Origin: a virus
DNA: 42,895 nucleotides
IMG/VR virus record: IMGVR_UViG_3300029922_000131
Location: 1-42,895 of that record
Strand: one strand, 5' to 3'
The position numbers and the translations under genes were made by a program. Of the stretch, positions 13,668 through 23,224 are shown piece after piece. Every line of letters begins with the position of its first letter. Position 1 is the first letter of the stretch. The notes beneath the pieces are model-generated. The model did not search any database, was not told the DNA's origin, and worked only from the letters and a program-made list of their open reading frames with translations.

Positions 13668-15866
13668 CTAGTTGAAGGTGAGACCAGTTGAGTAGGCGGA
13701 ATTGATCGTCATGACGTCCCATACACCAGCAACGGTGCAGCTCAGCTCCACGCCGATGTTGATGGTCGTGATGTCCAGCGGCATATTCACGTTCGAGCAC
13801 CCGAATATTTTATCAGCCGCCTGCGGTTGCATCCGCAGTGTAAACGCAACCTGGCGACGAAACCGCAGCTTGATGCCTGGCTGCGCCACCGGCAGGTTAT
13901 AAATGCATAGGCCGCCACCATAAGTAGAGGTGAATGTCCAGCCATTCTGGCTGACGTTGATCGTATGCGTAAAGTCTGCCGTCTGATAGACCTTGCTCGT
14001 TCCAATCAGGCCATTGAGCTGATACGGATACGCATTCGCCCAATATTCTGCGCCATTGATGACACCCGGCTGAATCTGATTATCGAGATCCAGCGTGGCA
14101 TAGAGCGCGGATGCTGCGACTTCAGTGGCCGGAACCGCCGTCGATCCCCATTGAATCGGCCAGGTATCGACCAGACCGACATTGTTCTTCATCCGGCACA
14201 GATTAGGAATATGGAAGAGGCGGATGATGCACGACGATGACGTTCCGCCGTCGAGGCTGAAACAGTCGCTGTTCAGAATGATGACCTCAGTCGGGCTTGA
14301 GATCGGATACCCCGTCTGTGTCGTCGCGAAATTATTGACAGCGGTCATGCTGCCCGTCTCGCCGCCAAATCGGCACGCATCGATAAGCACAGCGCCAGTG
14401 CGGCCTCCATTCACATAGACGGTCGAACTGTAATAATTATTGATCCACGCCGTTTCGGTGTAGATTCCGCGCGCGCTCGGGACGAGGAGGATCCCTCGCA
14501 TCACCAGGCGACCATAGTTGTTGATCGATGCCTGCTGGTTTGCCGTGGGGGTTCCGCTGCTGATCCAGCAATTATCCAGCACGCAGTAGTCACAGGCATT
14601 GTTGTTCAGCACCACGAAGCAATTATAGAATATGCATCCGGTGATGGTGACGATCGATGACTGGCAGGTATTGTCGATGGCCGTGGCGCAATTGAGGAAG
14701 ATGCAATTGCGGATCGTCAACTGACCGGAGTTGACATTGTTGTTATTGAGCTGGATCGCCGAGCCGCCGATGAAGGAGATGCCGTCGATGAGCAGGCGAT
14801 ATCCCGGACCAGGAGAGCTCGGCGCGAAGACATATCCCCCCATCGAGGGGATGATTTGCGCGCGATTGCCGCGGATCATCAGATACGAATAGTAATTGAT
14901 CGTCGAGGAAACCTTGTAGAGCCCCTGCGGGAATATCACCTCGGGATAATTGCCATCATAAATGGCGGTATACAGCGTCGATACCGTAATGGCATTCGCC
15001 CAGGTGATCGCTGCCTGGATGGCCGCCGTATCATCGGTGATTCCGTTGCCCGTCGCGCCAAACTGCTTCACATTGACCAGTTGGTTGACCGCCAGGAGAT
15101 TGAATCGGCCAGTAACGACTCCTGCAACCTGGATGATGGAACCGCCATTGTCGACCCTGGTGTCTGCCGAATTCCAGACATACACCGACTGTCCACCGTC
15201 GGCGGCAGCGGCATATCCAGCGGTCGCAATGAGGATTCCTGCGAGCGTCGGCTGAGTGGCAAGACGCAACGAGGCGACATTGAGGACTTGCTGCTCGACG
15301 CCAAAGATCGCTGCGGCTGCGGTAAGTGACGTCGCCTGTACAACTGGCTGCATCGCTGTCGAGATCGGTACGCCACTCGTTGGTCCAGGGGTGACGATGG
15401 CGTTACCAGCCGAATCGTAGGCCTGGAAGAGATTGGCGCGCTGGGATGCCGACGGGAGTAAGGTCGTCGTTCCCTCATTGATCGGGATCCGGATACTCTG
15501 TGCAATCTGCGTGGCCAGCGCCTGGATGCTCATCGTGTCGAGATCGAACTGCTGCTCGACGCTCGTCGGATCATAGCTGCCCTGGTTCTGGAGATCGGTG
15601 TCCTGGACCGGGTTGGGATTGCGGAACAGGATGACGTTGTAGCCGGCGGTGATATTGCCGCCGTTGAAGGTGACGGTACCGCCCCCGGGATTGGCCAGAC
15701 CGGCAAGGGTGTAGGTGCTCGACGACTGGAGGACCGGGCTGGCGCCTGGGACCTGAATGTAGACCAGGATGTCGACGGCGTTGAGGAAACGCCAGGGGAT
15801 GGTGAAGGTCGCCTGGCTGCCCGAGGCGACGTACGAGACCGGCTGTGCGACTGCGGCTACGGTCAT
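13668..15866 (-). CDS. Tailspike with beta-helix (pectate-lyase-like) domain
   Basis: 732 aa. The first about 110 residues (VSYVASGSQATFTIPWRFLN, YNVILFRNPNPVQD, VEQQFDLDTMSIQALATQI) match the virion-attachment part of T7-like tail proteins. From about residue 265 a beta-helix begins with the Pectate_lyase_3 signature NVKQFGATGNGITDDTAAIQ. Short repeats rich in Asn, Cys and Ile follow (IRNCIFLNCATAIDN). This architecture is that of a capsule or O-antigen depolymerase that determines host range. It follows the internal virion genes, as expected. The substrate cannot be read from the sequence. Confidence 0.88.
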   Translation of the reverse strand: MTVAAVAQPVSYVASGSQATFTIPWRFLNAVDILVYIQVPGASPVLQSSSTYTLAGLANPGGGTVTFNGGNITAGYNVILFRNPNPVQDTDLQNQGSYDPTSVEQQFDLDTMSIQALATQIAQSIRIPINEGTTTLLPSASQRANLFQAYDSAGNAIVTPGPTSGVPISTAMQPVVQATSLTAAAAIFGVEQQVLNVASLRLATQPTLAGILIATAGYAAAADGGQSVYVWNSADTRVDNGGSIIQVAGVVTGRFNLLAVNQLVNVKQFGATGNGITDDTAAIQAAITWANAITVSTLYTAIYDGNYPEVIFPQGLYKVSSTINYYSYLMIRGNRAQIIPSMGGYVFAPSSPGPGYRLLIDGISFIGGSAIQLNNNNVNSGQLTIRNCIFLNCATAIDNTCQSSIVTITGCIFYNCFVVLNNNACDYCVLDNCWISSGTPTANQQASINNYGRLVMRGILLVPSARGIYTETAWINNYYSSTVYVNGGRTGAVLIDACRFGGETGSMTAVNNFATTQTGYPISSPTEVIILNSDCFSLDGGTSSSCIIRLFHIPNLCRMKNNVGLVDTWPIQWGSTAVPATEVAASALYATLDLDNQIQPGVINGAEYWANAYPYQLNGLIGTSKVYQTADFTHTINVSQNGWTFTSTYGGGLCIYNLPVAQPGIKLRFRRQVAFTLRMQPQAADKIFGCSNVNMPLDITTINIGVELSCTVAGVWDVMTINSAYSTGLTFN

Positions 15867-15914
15867 ATTGCCCTTGCTATGTTGATTTTCTTATCACGGA
15901 TGATGCGTTTTGCA

Positions 15915-18900
15915 TCACTTCTTCGCCTTCGGTGGTCCGACGGCGAGGTTCCAGAGCTTGTTCAGCGCGTCCGCTTCATGGGTCTGGTTGTAGCGCCAGC
16001 CATCCCAGATGTTCCCGAGTTGAGTGGCCGGTACGCCCAGCAGCGGGCCGGTGGCCCCTAATGCGGCGTGGACATCTTTGTCGACCGTCTTGTGCTTGGC
16101 ATTCGCCGCGTAGTTGACGGCGCCCTGGATGTTGTGCATCCACCCCATGCCGGTCACGCTGGCGGGCTGATGGCCATCGAAGAGCGGCGCCATGAGGTCA
16201 CGGAGCAGCGGAACGGTGTGCACGAAGGATGCCGCGCCGGCGGTCAGCAGGTTCTCTGCTGCGCCACCCGGTGTCTCCCAGGACTTCAACTGATCGTCGA
16301 GGCTCTTGTGCTTCATGGTGTCGTAGATGAAGTTCCAGACGATGCCCTGCCCCATCGTGCTGGCTAGGATGCGGACCACGCCCTTGAGCGCCTGTCCGGC
16401 GTCGCCCTTCTCGATGCCGTAGCGCACCTGGTGGAACGATCCGGCCACGTTGTTGTAGTTGGCGATGTCGAAGGTCATGCGGTTGAGCAGGGCCTTGAAC
16501 GCCGGGTTGCGCTTCAACTCCGGGATGTCCTTGTCGGCATTGGAACCGGCAATGCGGTTGACGACCTGCATGGCATAGGCGGCCGATTCCTTGGGGTTGC
16601 TGGTCAAGGCCATGTGCTTCTTGAACGCGGCATTGGCGGCGATCACGGACTGCGATTGCCAGAAGAGCTTGTGGACCATCCACATGCCCGCCTGCTGCAT
16701 CTTATCCTTGGCATCGGTGTAGAGCGGGATGTTGTCGGTGATGTGCTCCTGGGCCTTGGACTGCGCTTCGAGCTCGGGCATGAGGTCGTACATGCGACGG
16801 GTGACGCCACGGACATTCAGACCGTACTCGATCGCCGATGCGATGGCGTGCAGGCCACCGACCTCACTGGCCACTTGGACGGACTGTGATGCGTGGGCCG
16901 CGGCGAACACCGGATTGAATCCCCAGGCGGCGAAGTTGGCGTTGCTGGTGATGGTATTCACAAACTTGGCGAGGAAGCCGACCGATCGGCGGTTGCCCAC
17001 GGCCATGCCCTGCGCCTGTCGCAGGAAGACTTCGTAGCCGTGGCGACCAAGCGCACGCTCCATGGCGTCCTTGACCGTGGCGTTGGTTAGCAGCTTGAAG
17101 TTGTTCACCAGGAAATCGCGGTGGGAGAGCTGGTGGACGACCTCGTACTGCGCGCGATCCCAGTCGGCCAGGTTGAGGCTGACGGCCTTCCCCTTGAGAT
17201 TCGCCACGCGCTCCTTGCCACCGGCCACCGTCATGCCGCGCGTCGCTGATCCGCTCAGGATGCCCTGGGTGATCTCCTCGGGCGACTGCTCGGGCATGCC
17301 GTCGTAGTAGAGGTGATCGTAACCGCCCTTGTAGATGCCGTTCGGCAGTTTGACTGGCAACGCCTCGACCTTCTCGCGCGCGAATCCGTTGTACTTCTCG
17401 TCCTGCGCCTTGATCTCGGACCACAGCGATTCGCGGTTGTCGACCATCTTGTTGCTGTAGGCGATGTCCTTGGCGTCCAGGCTCGAGAGGATCTTGATCA
17501 CATCCTCGTGGCTCAGGCCGTGCATGTCCTGAACGCGCTGCCGGCCTTCCTTATGGCCGTAGGTCGCCAGGAGCTTGAGTTTCTCGCCCAGGCTCATCGT
17601 CGACCGAGGGTTGATCAGTTCATTGTCCGAACCCATGCGCCCCCACTGGATGCCCTTGGGCAGCGGCTTCTGACGCGTCAATTCGAGGCTGTTGCGCTTG
17701 CCCCATTCGGCGTTTGCCGCCCGCTTTGGTGCGTTCAGTCGCTCGGACAACTGGATCTCGCTGGCGTAGGCTTCGCCGGCCGGATGCACGAACGTCCGCT
17801 GCATCGGTCCCAGCTTGTGACCGTCTGCCTGCTCGGCGAGACGTGCCGGCCCTACAAGTTCCGCAAGGTAGTGCGCCAGCTTCCCGATGAACCCATGATC
17901 ACCCATCCATCGCTTGATGGAGTTGGCCTCCAAGCCGGTAGCGATCTCGTTGGCCTTGGCCTGCAACTCGATCGCCTTCCCCTCGGCATCGACTGAGTTC
18001 TTCAGCCGTGCCATCTTGGCCAGGTTGTCGACGGCGTTGCGCACGTCACGGAACTCGTCGACTGTCAGCGTCTTCCAGTTGCGCTTGCCTGCCTTGTACT
18101 GATCCAGCACCGAGTCCGGGATGTCGGCCGCAAAGCCGGTCGGGTGGCCGTTGCTGTCGAACATCTCGCCGTACAGAAAATCCTGGATATTTTTCAGCGT
18201 CTGGAGGTTTTTTGACCCCAGGGTGGTCAGGTTGTAGAGATCCAGGATTTTATCGATCTGATCAAGATAGGGCGCCGTGCGCTCGAAGGTGCCGCCGGCA
18301 TTCATGGCCTCGGTGCGCGCGTCCTTCTCGGCCGATGTGCCGCCGTCCTTGGGTGATGAAAAGGACTTCTGTGGCCGACCATCGGGGTAGGTGACGGTCC
18401 ACTCGTAGCCGCCAGCCTTGCCGATGGCCTTGCGGGTTGCCGCGTTCGTCGCGATCTGTTTGAGATGGGCGCGGTCAGCCTCGGCGCGATCCTGGGCCTT
18501 GAACGCAGCCTTGGCCAGTTCGGCGTTCATCAGCTGCTGACGTTTCGCCTGCCAGGCATCGTCGTACCGGCCGTCATGCATGGCCTCGGCGTACCGCTCG
18601 GCCGCCTTCTTCTCGCCGGCCGTGAACCTCTCGGGCTTGAGCGACGACACCGTCTGCTCGCGCACGATGGCCTTGGCGGCGATCGTCATCTGCTTGCGCT
18701 CGAGGCGGAAGTCCGGGCGCTCGACGCCAGCGAGCTGGGCAGCTTGGCGGGTCTCGATTTCCAGAAGGCGTGCGCGAATGTTCGGCAAGTGCAGCGCGGT
18801 GTCGGCCAGGCGACTCATCAGCGCAGGGTCTTCGCTCGGCACAGGGTACTTGGATTTCATCGCGGTGTCGGTCAGTCCGTCGATCTTCTGATCCCGGTCC

Positions 18901-21900
18901 TCGGCCCTGGCCAGATCGGTCAGCATCTCGGCGCCGCTCTGGTAGCCCAGCGTCTTGGCGGCCGTTTCCACGTCGGTCGTGTCCTCGTTGGAGAAGATCG
19001 ACGGGCCACGGTTCTTGCTCGCCTCGTCGTGCTTGCCGGGCAGCGCAGCCAGTTGATCCTTGCCCAGCAACTTCTCGACCTCGGAGCGCTTCAGCTTGAT
19101 GCGCGGCGTCTCCCGGCCATCCGGCGTCTCGCCGTGCTGCAGTGCCGACATGGCGCGGTATGCCGGCTCCTGTCCGACCTGGTCAGCAATGCGGCTGCGC
19201 ATGTCGGCGCGGTCGGCCTTGGCGGCATCAGATTCCGCCTTCAGCGCCAGGTCGTTTAGCTTGCCGTTGAGCTCGTCGCGTGCCGCCTGGTGAGCCGACC
19301 GCAGGAGGTTCTGGTACTCGTCCCATTGTTCGACGGACATGCCGGACTTGGCGCGATCGGTCCACGCCGGGGTGTCTGATACGCGCTCCCTGGCTGCCTG
19401 AATCTCCGTCTCGCTGGCCAGCATGCGATCAAGCACGCCACGCACATCGTCATTCAGATCATCGACCTTCAGGCTGGACACCTGCTTGTAGATGTTCATC
19501 AGCCAGCCCTTGAAGCGGGCGAAGGCACGGCGCAGGCCGATGGTTGGCGCGATCCCTTCCATGACGTAACGCTCGAAGGCGCGCGCCAAGCGTTCGTGCG
19601 GCTCGGCCAGCTCCCTGAGACGAGCCTTCTGTCCGTCCGTAGCCTCTCCATCGCCAATAGCCTCATGGATGGCCATCATCTCGTCTCGGGCCTTGATCAT
19701 GCCGGCGCGGTCACCAAACCCGGACCATGTCATCAGCTTCTGATAGTCGTCCTTGAGCTCCTGGGGCGCGTCGGCGCGATCGACCAGCTTGCCCATGACT
19801 TCCGTAAAGTAGTGCATCGTCTCATGGAGGGCCGTGCTGGCGTTCTTGCCCGACCACAGGGTGATGACGTGCGTCAGGTCATCATCGATGTGGTAGGTGC
19901 CCTGTGGTGCACCGCCCTCCCCCTGACCCAGGGAGATCCCGCGCTCGGCGTCCTTCTTGGCCGCCTCCATGATCATCTTGTGCCAAGCCGGATCCGCGGC
20001 ATCCGGGCGCTTCCCGCCGTTGGCCTTCGCCCACTCACGCATGATGGCGAACACATCGAGGCGTCCGGATGCCGGGGCGTTGATGCGCTCGCCCTGCTGC
20101 AGGACGATGCGCTTGCCCGTGCCGGGCGCGCGCAACAGGTTCATCTCGCCTTCGGAGCGGTACGGCTCCGGGTTCAGGTCGGCCGGAGGCTCTCCAGTCC
20201 AGTCGCGCACCTTGCGCAGGCCGGGCTTCAGATCGTGCTCGTACTCGTCGATCTCCTTCTCGCTGTAGCCCTTGCTGCGGAGATATTCGCGCTCCACGGC
20301 GTTGGCGACGTCGTGCGCGTCGTCGTAGGACATGCCCTTCTTCATCAGCCGCGTCTCGGTGATCTCATGCAGCGACGTGGGGATGACGGTCTCGATCTCG
20401 CCACCCTCGCGCATCTTCATCTTCAGCGGGAACTGCGGATCGATGTAGCGCTTGGTTTCGGCCACATCCATGCCCATGCCGTAGGGCACGTTCTTGGCTT
20501 TGACGAGCGGCACCTTGGGGAGTTCGGCCAGAGACTCGGCCAGGTGCGCCTGGATGGCCGGACGCCCCATCTTGGCTTCGACGGCATCGGCGCGCGCCTT
20601 GTCCTGGACGGGGTCGTAGCCGCCATGCGGCTTGCGGCCGCTCGACGTTCCCAGGCCATGGGCGTCGCCCTGCTCTGAGCGCGTCTGCTCGCCCAGGATG
20701 CCCATACGCTTGCCAAACTCGGCCAGGACGTCCTTGTTGGAGTGCTTGGCGAGATCGATGCCGAGACGCTTCAGCGCGCTGTTGGCCTCCGTCTCGACGG
20801 GACCGGTAGGACCGGATGTGCGCAGGCGGTCCAGCAGGCCATTGATGTTCCCGTTGGAGATCTGCTCCTCGAGGACCGACGGCAACTTGGCGGCCACGCG
20901 CGTTTGGAATCCAGCGCGCACATCCTCGGCTGTCATGGGACTGGCGCCGGCATCACCGCGCACCCGATTGAACAGGGCGGCCAGCTTGCTGAAAAAGGTC
21001 TGGTGGATGCCGCCCAGGTAGCTCGCGCGCGCCTCCGGTTCGCCGGCCGCCAGGAATTGCTGCTTCACCGTCTCGGCGATGCTGCCGCCTTCGCTCACGG
21101 GGGCGGTGTTCGCGGCCAGTTCGGTCTGCGCCAGGATCTTCGCCCGCTCCTGGAGGTCGGCGAGCTTGGTCGGGTCCTCCTGGATGCTCTTGGCCGCCTC
21201 CTCGGGGGTGGGCGCATCGGGTGCCAGACTCACCTTGCCGGTGATGTTGGCGCCCTCGCCAGCCTCGGATCCCAGCTGCATGAAGGCGCCCATGGGGACC
21301 TTCATCTTGGTCGCCAGTCCCTGGGCCTGCTTGTACTCATCGGTCAGCCCGAGCTTGGCCGCATACTCCTGCGGGGTGGTGCCCAGGGACTCGGCGTGCC
21401 TGGCGAAGTCGTCGGCCTGCATCCAGACCGCCGTGCGCCCACGGGCCGCCAACTGGTCGATGAGGCCCTGGACGGCCTTGGCGCCTCCGTCGCCGGTCTG
21501 GGCGGCCTGGGACTGCTTGTAGGTGTCGATCCCCATCTGCAGAAGGTCACCATCGTGAACCGCCTGCACCGCTTTCTGGCGTTGGGCCAGGAATGGACGG
21601 CTCATGGCATCGGGAAGGGCGAAGGCGGCTCCCGTGATACCGCCCGTTGCCGCCCCTACAGCCAGCCTCCTGGCCACGTTGTCGGGCTTGAGGGCCTCCG
21701 GGTCCACTCCGGTGAGATAATCGCTCAGCGAGCCTGCCAGCGCCTGCACGGCCCCTATGCCGGCCTGTGGCACCGCGCTGGTGACCAGTTCCCTGAGTGC
21801 GCCACGGTAGCCGGCCGGCACCTTGGCGATCGACTCTTCCGGTGACGGATTGAGGCGCCGGTACTCGGCTTCGGCAAGCTGCTGACGCTGCTTCTCCAGC

Positions 21901-23222
21901 GCGAGGACCTTGGCGCCCTGCTCTGTCTGTGCGTATTCCGTGATACCGAAAGGCTTTGCGGTTTCACCGGCGCCAGTCGGCCCCCAGCCGCGTTCCAGCA
22001 CGATCTGCTTGTCGATGGCATCGATCTGCGGGGTGCGGATCTTTTCAAGCGCGCCGGCAGGGATTGATTCGCCGGCGTCACCAAGCAAGTGCTTGGCAAC
22101 ACCGACTTTGCCGAACGCTCCTGGGATGACGGTGTTCAGCAGAGCGTCCATGGCACCTGGAACGATGCCATGCTCCTGCGCGGTCTCGGCACCGCTGACC
22201 GCAGCCATGGGCGCCATCGTGGCGGCTACCGGCAGCGCTTCGGTACTCAGGTACTTGGCGATGCGCGCGCCGACGAACGGCGTGAACAGCGACTCGGCGC
22301 GCCGGGCCCGCAGGATGCCCTCGGCGAGCTTGCCCACCGGGCCGCCGGCGAGCATCAGCGGGAGGGTAGCGACCTGGCCACCGATCGCGCGCTTGACGTC
22401 GCCCCAGACGCCTGGCGACTCCTGCGCCGAGAGGATGCCGGTGTAGTCGGCGGTGGTTCCGGTGGGGTACGGGCCCTGGTGAACGAGCTTCAGGAACCGC
22501 TCGCCCTCGGACAGGAATCCGGCGCCGATGTCGCCCAGACCGGCCTTCGCCAGGGTATCGTAGACGCCACGGTTGGCCTGAAGATTGACCTCGTTGGCGA
22601 GCTCGTTGTTGCCCTTCTCGCGCAGGCGATCCTGAAGGTCCTGGATCGTGTCATACTGCTGAGCGTTCGCCCCCTGTGGCTCGATGATCTTGCCATGCGA
22701 GAACAGGAATCCCTCGGGCAGGACGCCCAGAGCATCACCGTCCGGATTGGCGAGTTGCTGGGTGATGTGCGACAGCGTGGTCAGCACCGGGACATCGTTC
22801 TTGGCGATGCCGGCGTTGTTGGGTTGGCTCAGCCAGTTGAGCAGATCTGGGTGATCCCGCTGGAGCTCCGGAACGTTGATCCCCTGAAGGGCCTTGGCGC
22901 GGGCTATGTCCTCGACCTTGGCCTCGTTGCCATCGACCAGGCCGGGCGACAGGCCGGTGCGGTTCGAGAGGTCCAGGATCTTGGCATGCTGATCCGGGGA
23001 CTTCTGCGATGCCGCCAGGAGGCTGGAGCGCAGTCGGACCTCCTGTGCGGATGCGTACTGGTCGATCGCGGTATCGAAGTCGGTCGGGGTGGTTCCCGGC
23101 GGGGTCGGCGGTGCTGCAGTCTGCTGCGGAGTGCTGCTGGGTGCTGCATCTTGCTGCACGGGTGGCTTGGGACCGGCATCGGCTAGGTACTGATCCGTGG
23201 CAACATCGAAATCAGTGCCCAT
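15915..23222 (-). CDS. Giant internal (ejected) virion protein with zincin motif
   Basis: 2435 aa, the largest gene here. Its place after gp14- and gp15-like genes matches the ejected core protein gp16 of podoviruses, and the composition fits 'large polyvalent' phage proteins. It carries an HExxH motif, HETMH at residues 1133-1137, and a downstream ARAFERY segment with Glu1217 as a possible third zinc ligand, suggesting a metallopeptidase. Several regions are Ala/Gly-rich hydrophobic (about 270-360), which could line a membrane channel during DNA entry; much of the middle is helical. No transglycosylase motif is clear. The stop lies about 50 bp before the tailspike. Confidence 0.75.
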   Translation of the reverse strand: MGTDFDVATDQYLADAGPKPPVQQDAAPSSTPQQTAAPPTPPGTTPTDFDTAIDQYASAQEVRLRSSLLAASQKSPDQHAKILDLSNRTGLSPGLVDGNEAKVEDIARAKALQGINVPELQRDHPDLLNWLSQPNNAGIAKNDVPVLTTLSHITQQLANPDGDALGVLPEGFLFSHGKIIEPQGANAQQYDTIQDLQDRLREKGNNELANEVNLQANRGVYDTLAKAGLGDIGAGFLSEGERFLKLVHQGPYPTGTTADYTGILSAQESPGVWGDVKRAIGGQVATLPLMLAGGPVGKLAEGILRARRAESLFTPFVGARIAKYLSTEALPVAATMAPMAAVSGAETAQEHGIVPGAMDALLNTVIPGAFGKVGVAKHLLGDAGESIPAGALEKIRTPQIDAIDKQIVLERGWGPTGAGETAKPFGITEYAQTEQGAKVLALEKQRQQLAEAEYRRLNPSPEESIAKVPAGYRGALRELVTSAVPQAGIGAVQALAGSLSDYLTGVDPEALKPDNVARRLAVGAATGGITGAAFALPDAMSRPFLAQRQKAVQAVHDGDLLQMGIDTYKQSQAAQTGDGGAKAVQGLIDQLAARGRTAVWMQADDFARHAESLGTTPQEYAAKLGLTDEYKQAQGLATKMKVPMGAFMQLGSEAGEGANITGKVSLAPDAPTPEEAAKSIQEDPTKLADLQERAKILAQTELAANTAPVSEGGSIAETVKQQFLAAGEPEARASYLGGIHQTFFSKLAALFNRVRGDAGASPMTAEDVRAGFQTRVAAKLPSVLEEQISNGNINGLLDRLRTSGPTGPVETEANSALKRLGIDLAKHSNKDVLAEFGKRMGILGEQTRSEQGDAHGLGTSSGRKPHGGYDPVQDKARADAVEAKMGRPAIQAHLAESLAELPKVPLVKAKNVPYGMGMDVAETKRYIDPQFPLKMKMREGGEIETVIPTSLHEITETRLMKKGMSYDDAHDVANAVEREYLRSKGYSEKEIDEYEHDLKPGLRKVRDWTGEPPADLNPEPYRSEGEMNLLRAPGTGKRIVLQQGERINAPASGRLDVFAIMREWAKANGGKRPDAADPAWHKMIMEAAKKDAERGISLGQGEGGAPQGTYHIDDDLTHVITLWSGKNASTALHETMHYFTEVMGKLVDRADAPQELKDDYQKLMTWSGFGDRAGMIKARDEMMAIHEAIGDGEATDGQKARLRELAEPHERLARAFERYVMEGIAPTIGLRRAFARFKGWLMNIYKQVSSLKVDDLNDDVRGVLDRMLASETEIQAARERVSDTPAWTDRAKSGMSVEQWDEYQNLLRSAHQAARDELNGKLNDLALKAESDAAKADRADMRSRIADQVGQEPAYRAMSALQHGETPDGRETPRIKLKRSEVEKLLGKDQLAALPGKHDEASKNRGPSIFSNEDTTDVETAAKTLGYQSGAEMLTDLARAEDRDQKIDGLTDTAMKSKYPVPSEDPALMSRLADTALHLPNIRARLLEIETRQAAQLAGVERPDFRLERKQMTIAAKAIVREQTVSSLKPERFTAGEKKAAERYAEAMHDGRYDDAWQAKRQQLMNAELAKAAFKAQDRAEADRAHLKQIATNAATRKAIGKAGGYEWTVTYPDGRPQKSFSSPKDGGTSAEKDARTEAMNAGGTFERTAPYLDQIDKILDLYNLTTLGSKNLQTLKNIQDFLYGEMFDSNGHPTGFAADIPDSVLDQYKAGKRNWKTLTVDEFRDVRNAVDNLAKMARLKNSVDAEGKAIELQAKANEIATGLEANSIKRWMGDHGFIGKLAHYLAELVGPARLAEQADGHKLGPMQRTFVHPAGEAYASEIQLSERLNAPKRAANAEWGKRNSLELTRQKPLPKGIQWGRMGSDNELINPRSTMSLGEKLKLLATYGHKEGRQRVQDMHGLSHEDVIKILSSLDAKDIAYSNKMVDNRESLWSEIKAQDEKYNGFAREKVEALPVKLPNGIYKGGYDHLYYDGMPEQSPEEITQGILSGSATRGMTVAGGKERVANLKGKAVSLNLADWDRAQYEVVHQLSHRDFLVNNFKLLTNATVKDAMERALGRHGYEVFLRQAQGMAVGNRRSVGFLAKFVNTITSNANFAAWGFNPVFAAAHASQSVQVASEVGGLHAIASAIEYGLNVRGVTRRMYDLMPELEAQSKAQEHITDNIPLYTDAKDKMQQAGMWMVHKLFWQSQSVIAANAAFKKHMALTSNPKESAAYAMQVVNRIAGSNADKDIPELKRNPAFKALLNRMTFDIANYNNVAGSFHQVRYGIEKGDAGQALKGVVRILASTMGQGIVWNFIYDTMKHKSLDDQLKSWETPGGAAENLLTAGAASFVHTVPLLRDLMAPLFDGHQPASVTGMGWMHNIQGAVNYAANAKHKTVDKDVHAALGATGPLLGVPATQLGNIWDGWRYNQTHEADALNKLWNLAVGPPKAKK

Positions 23223-23224
23223 GA

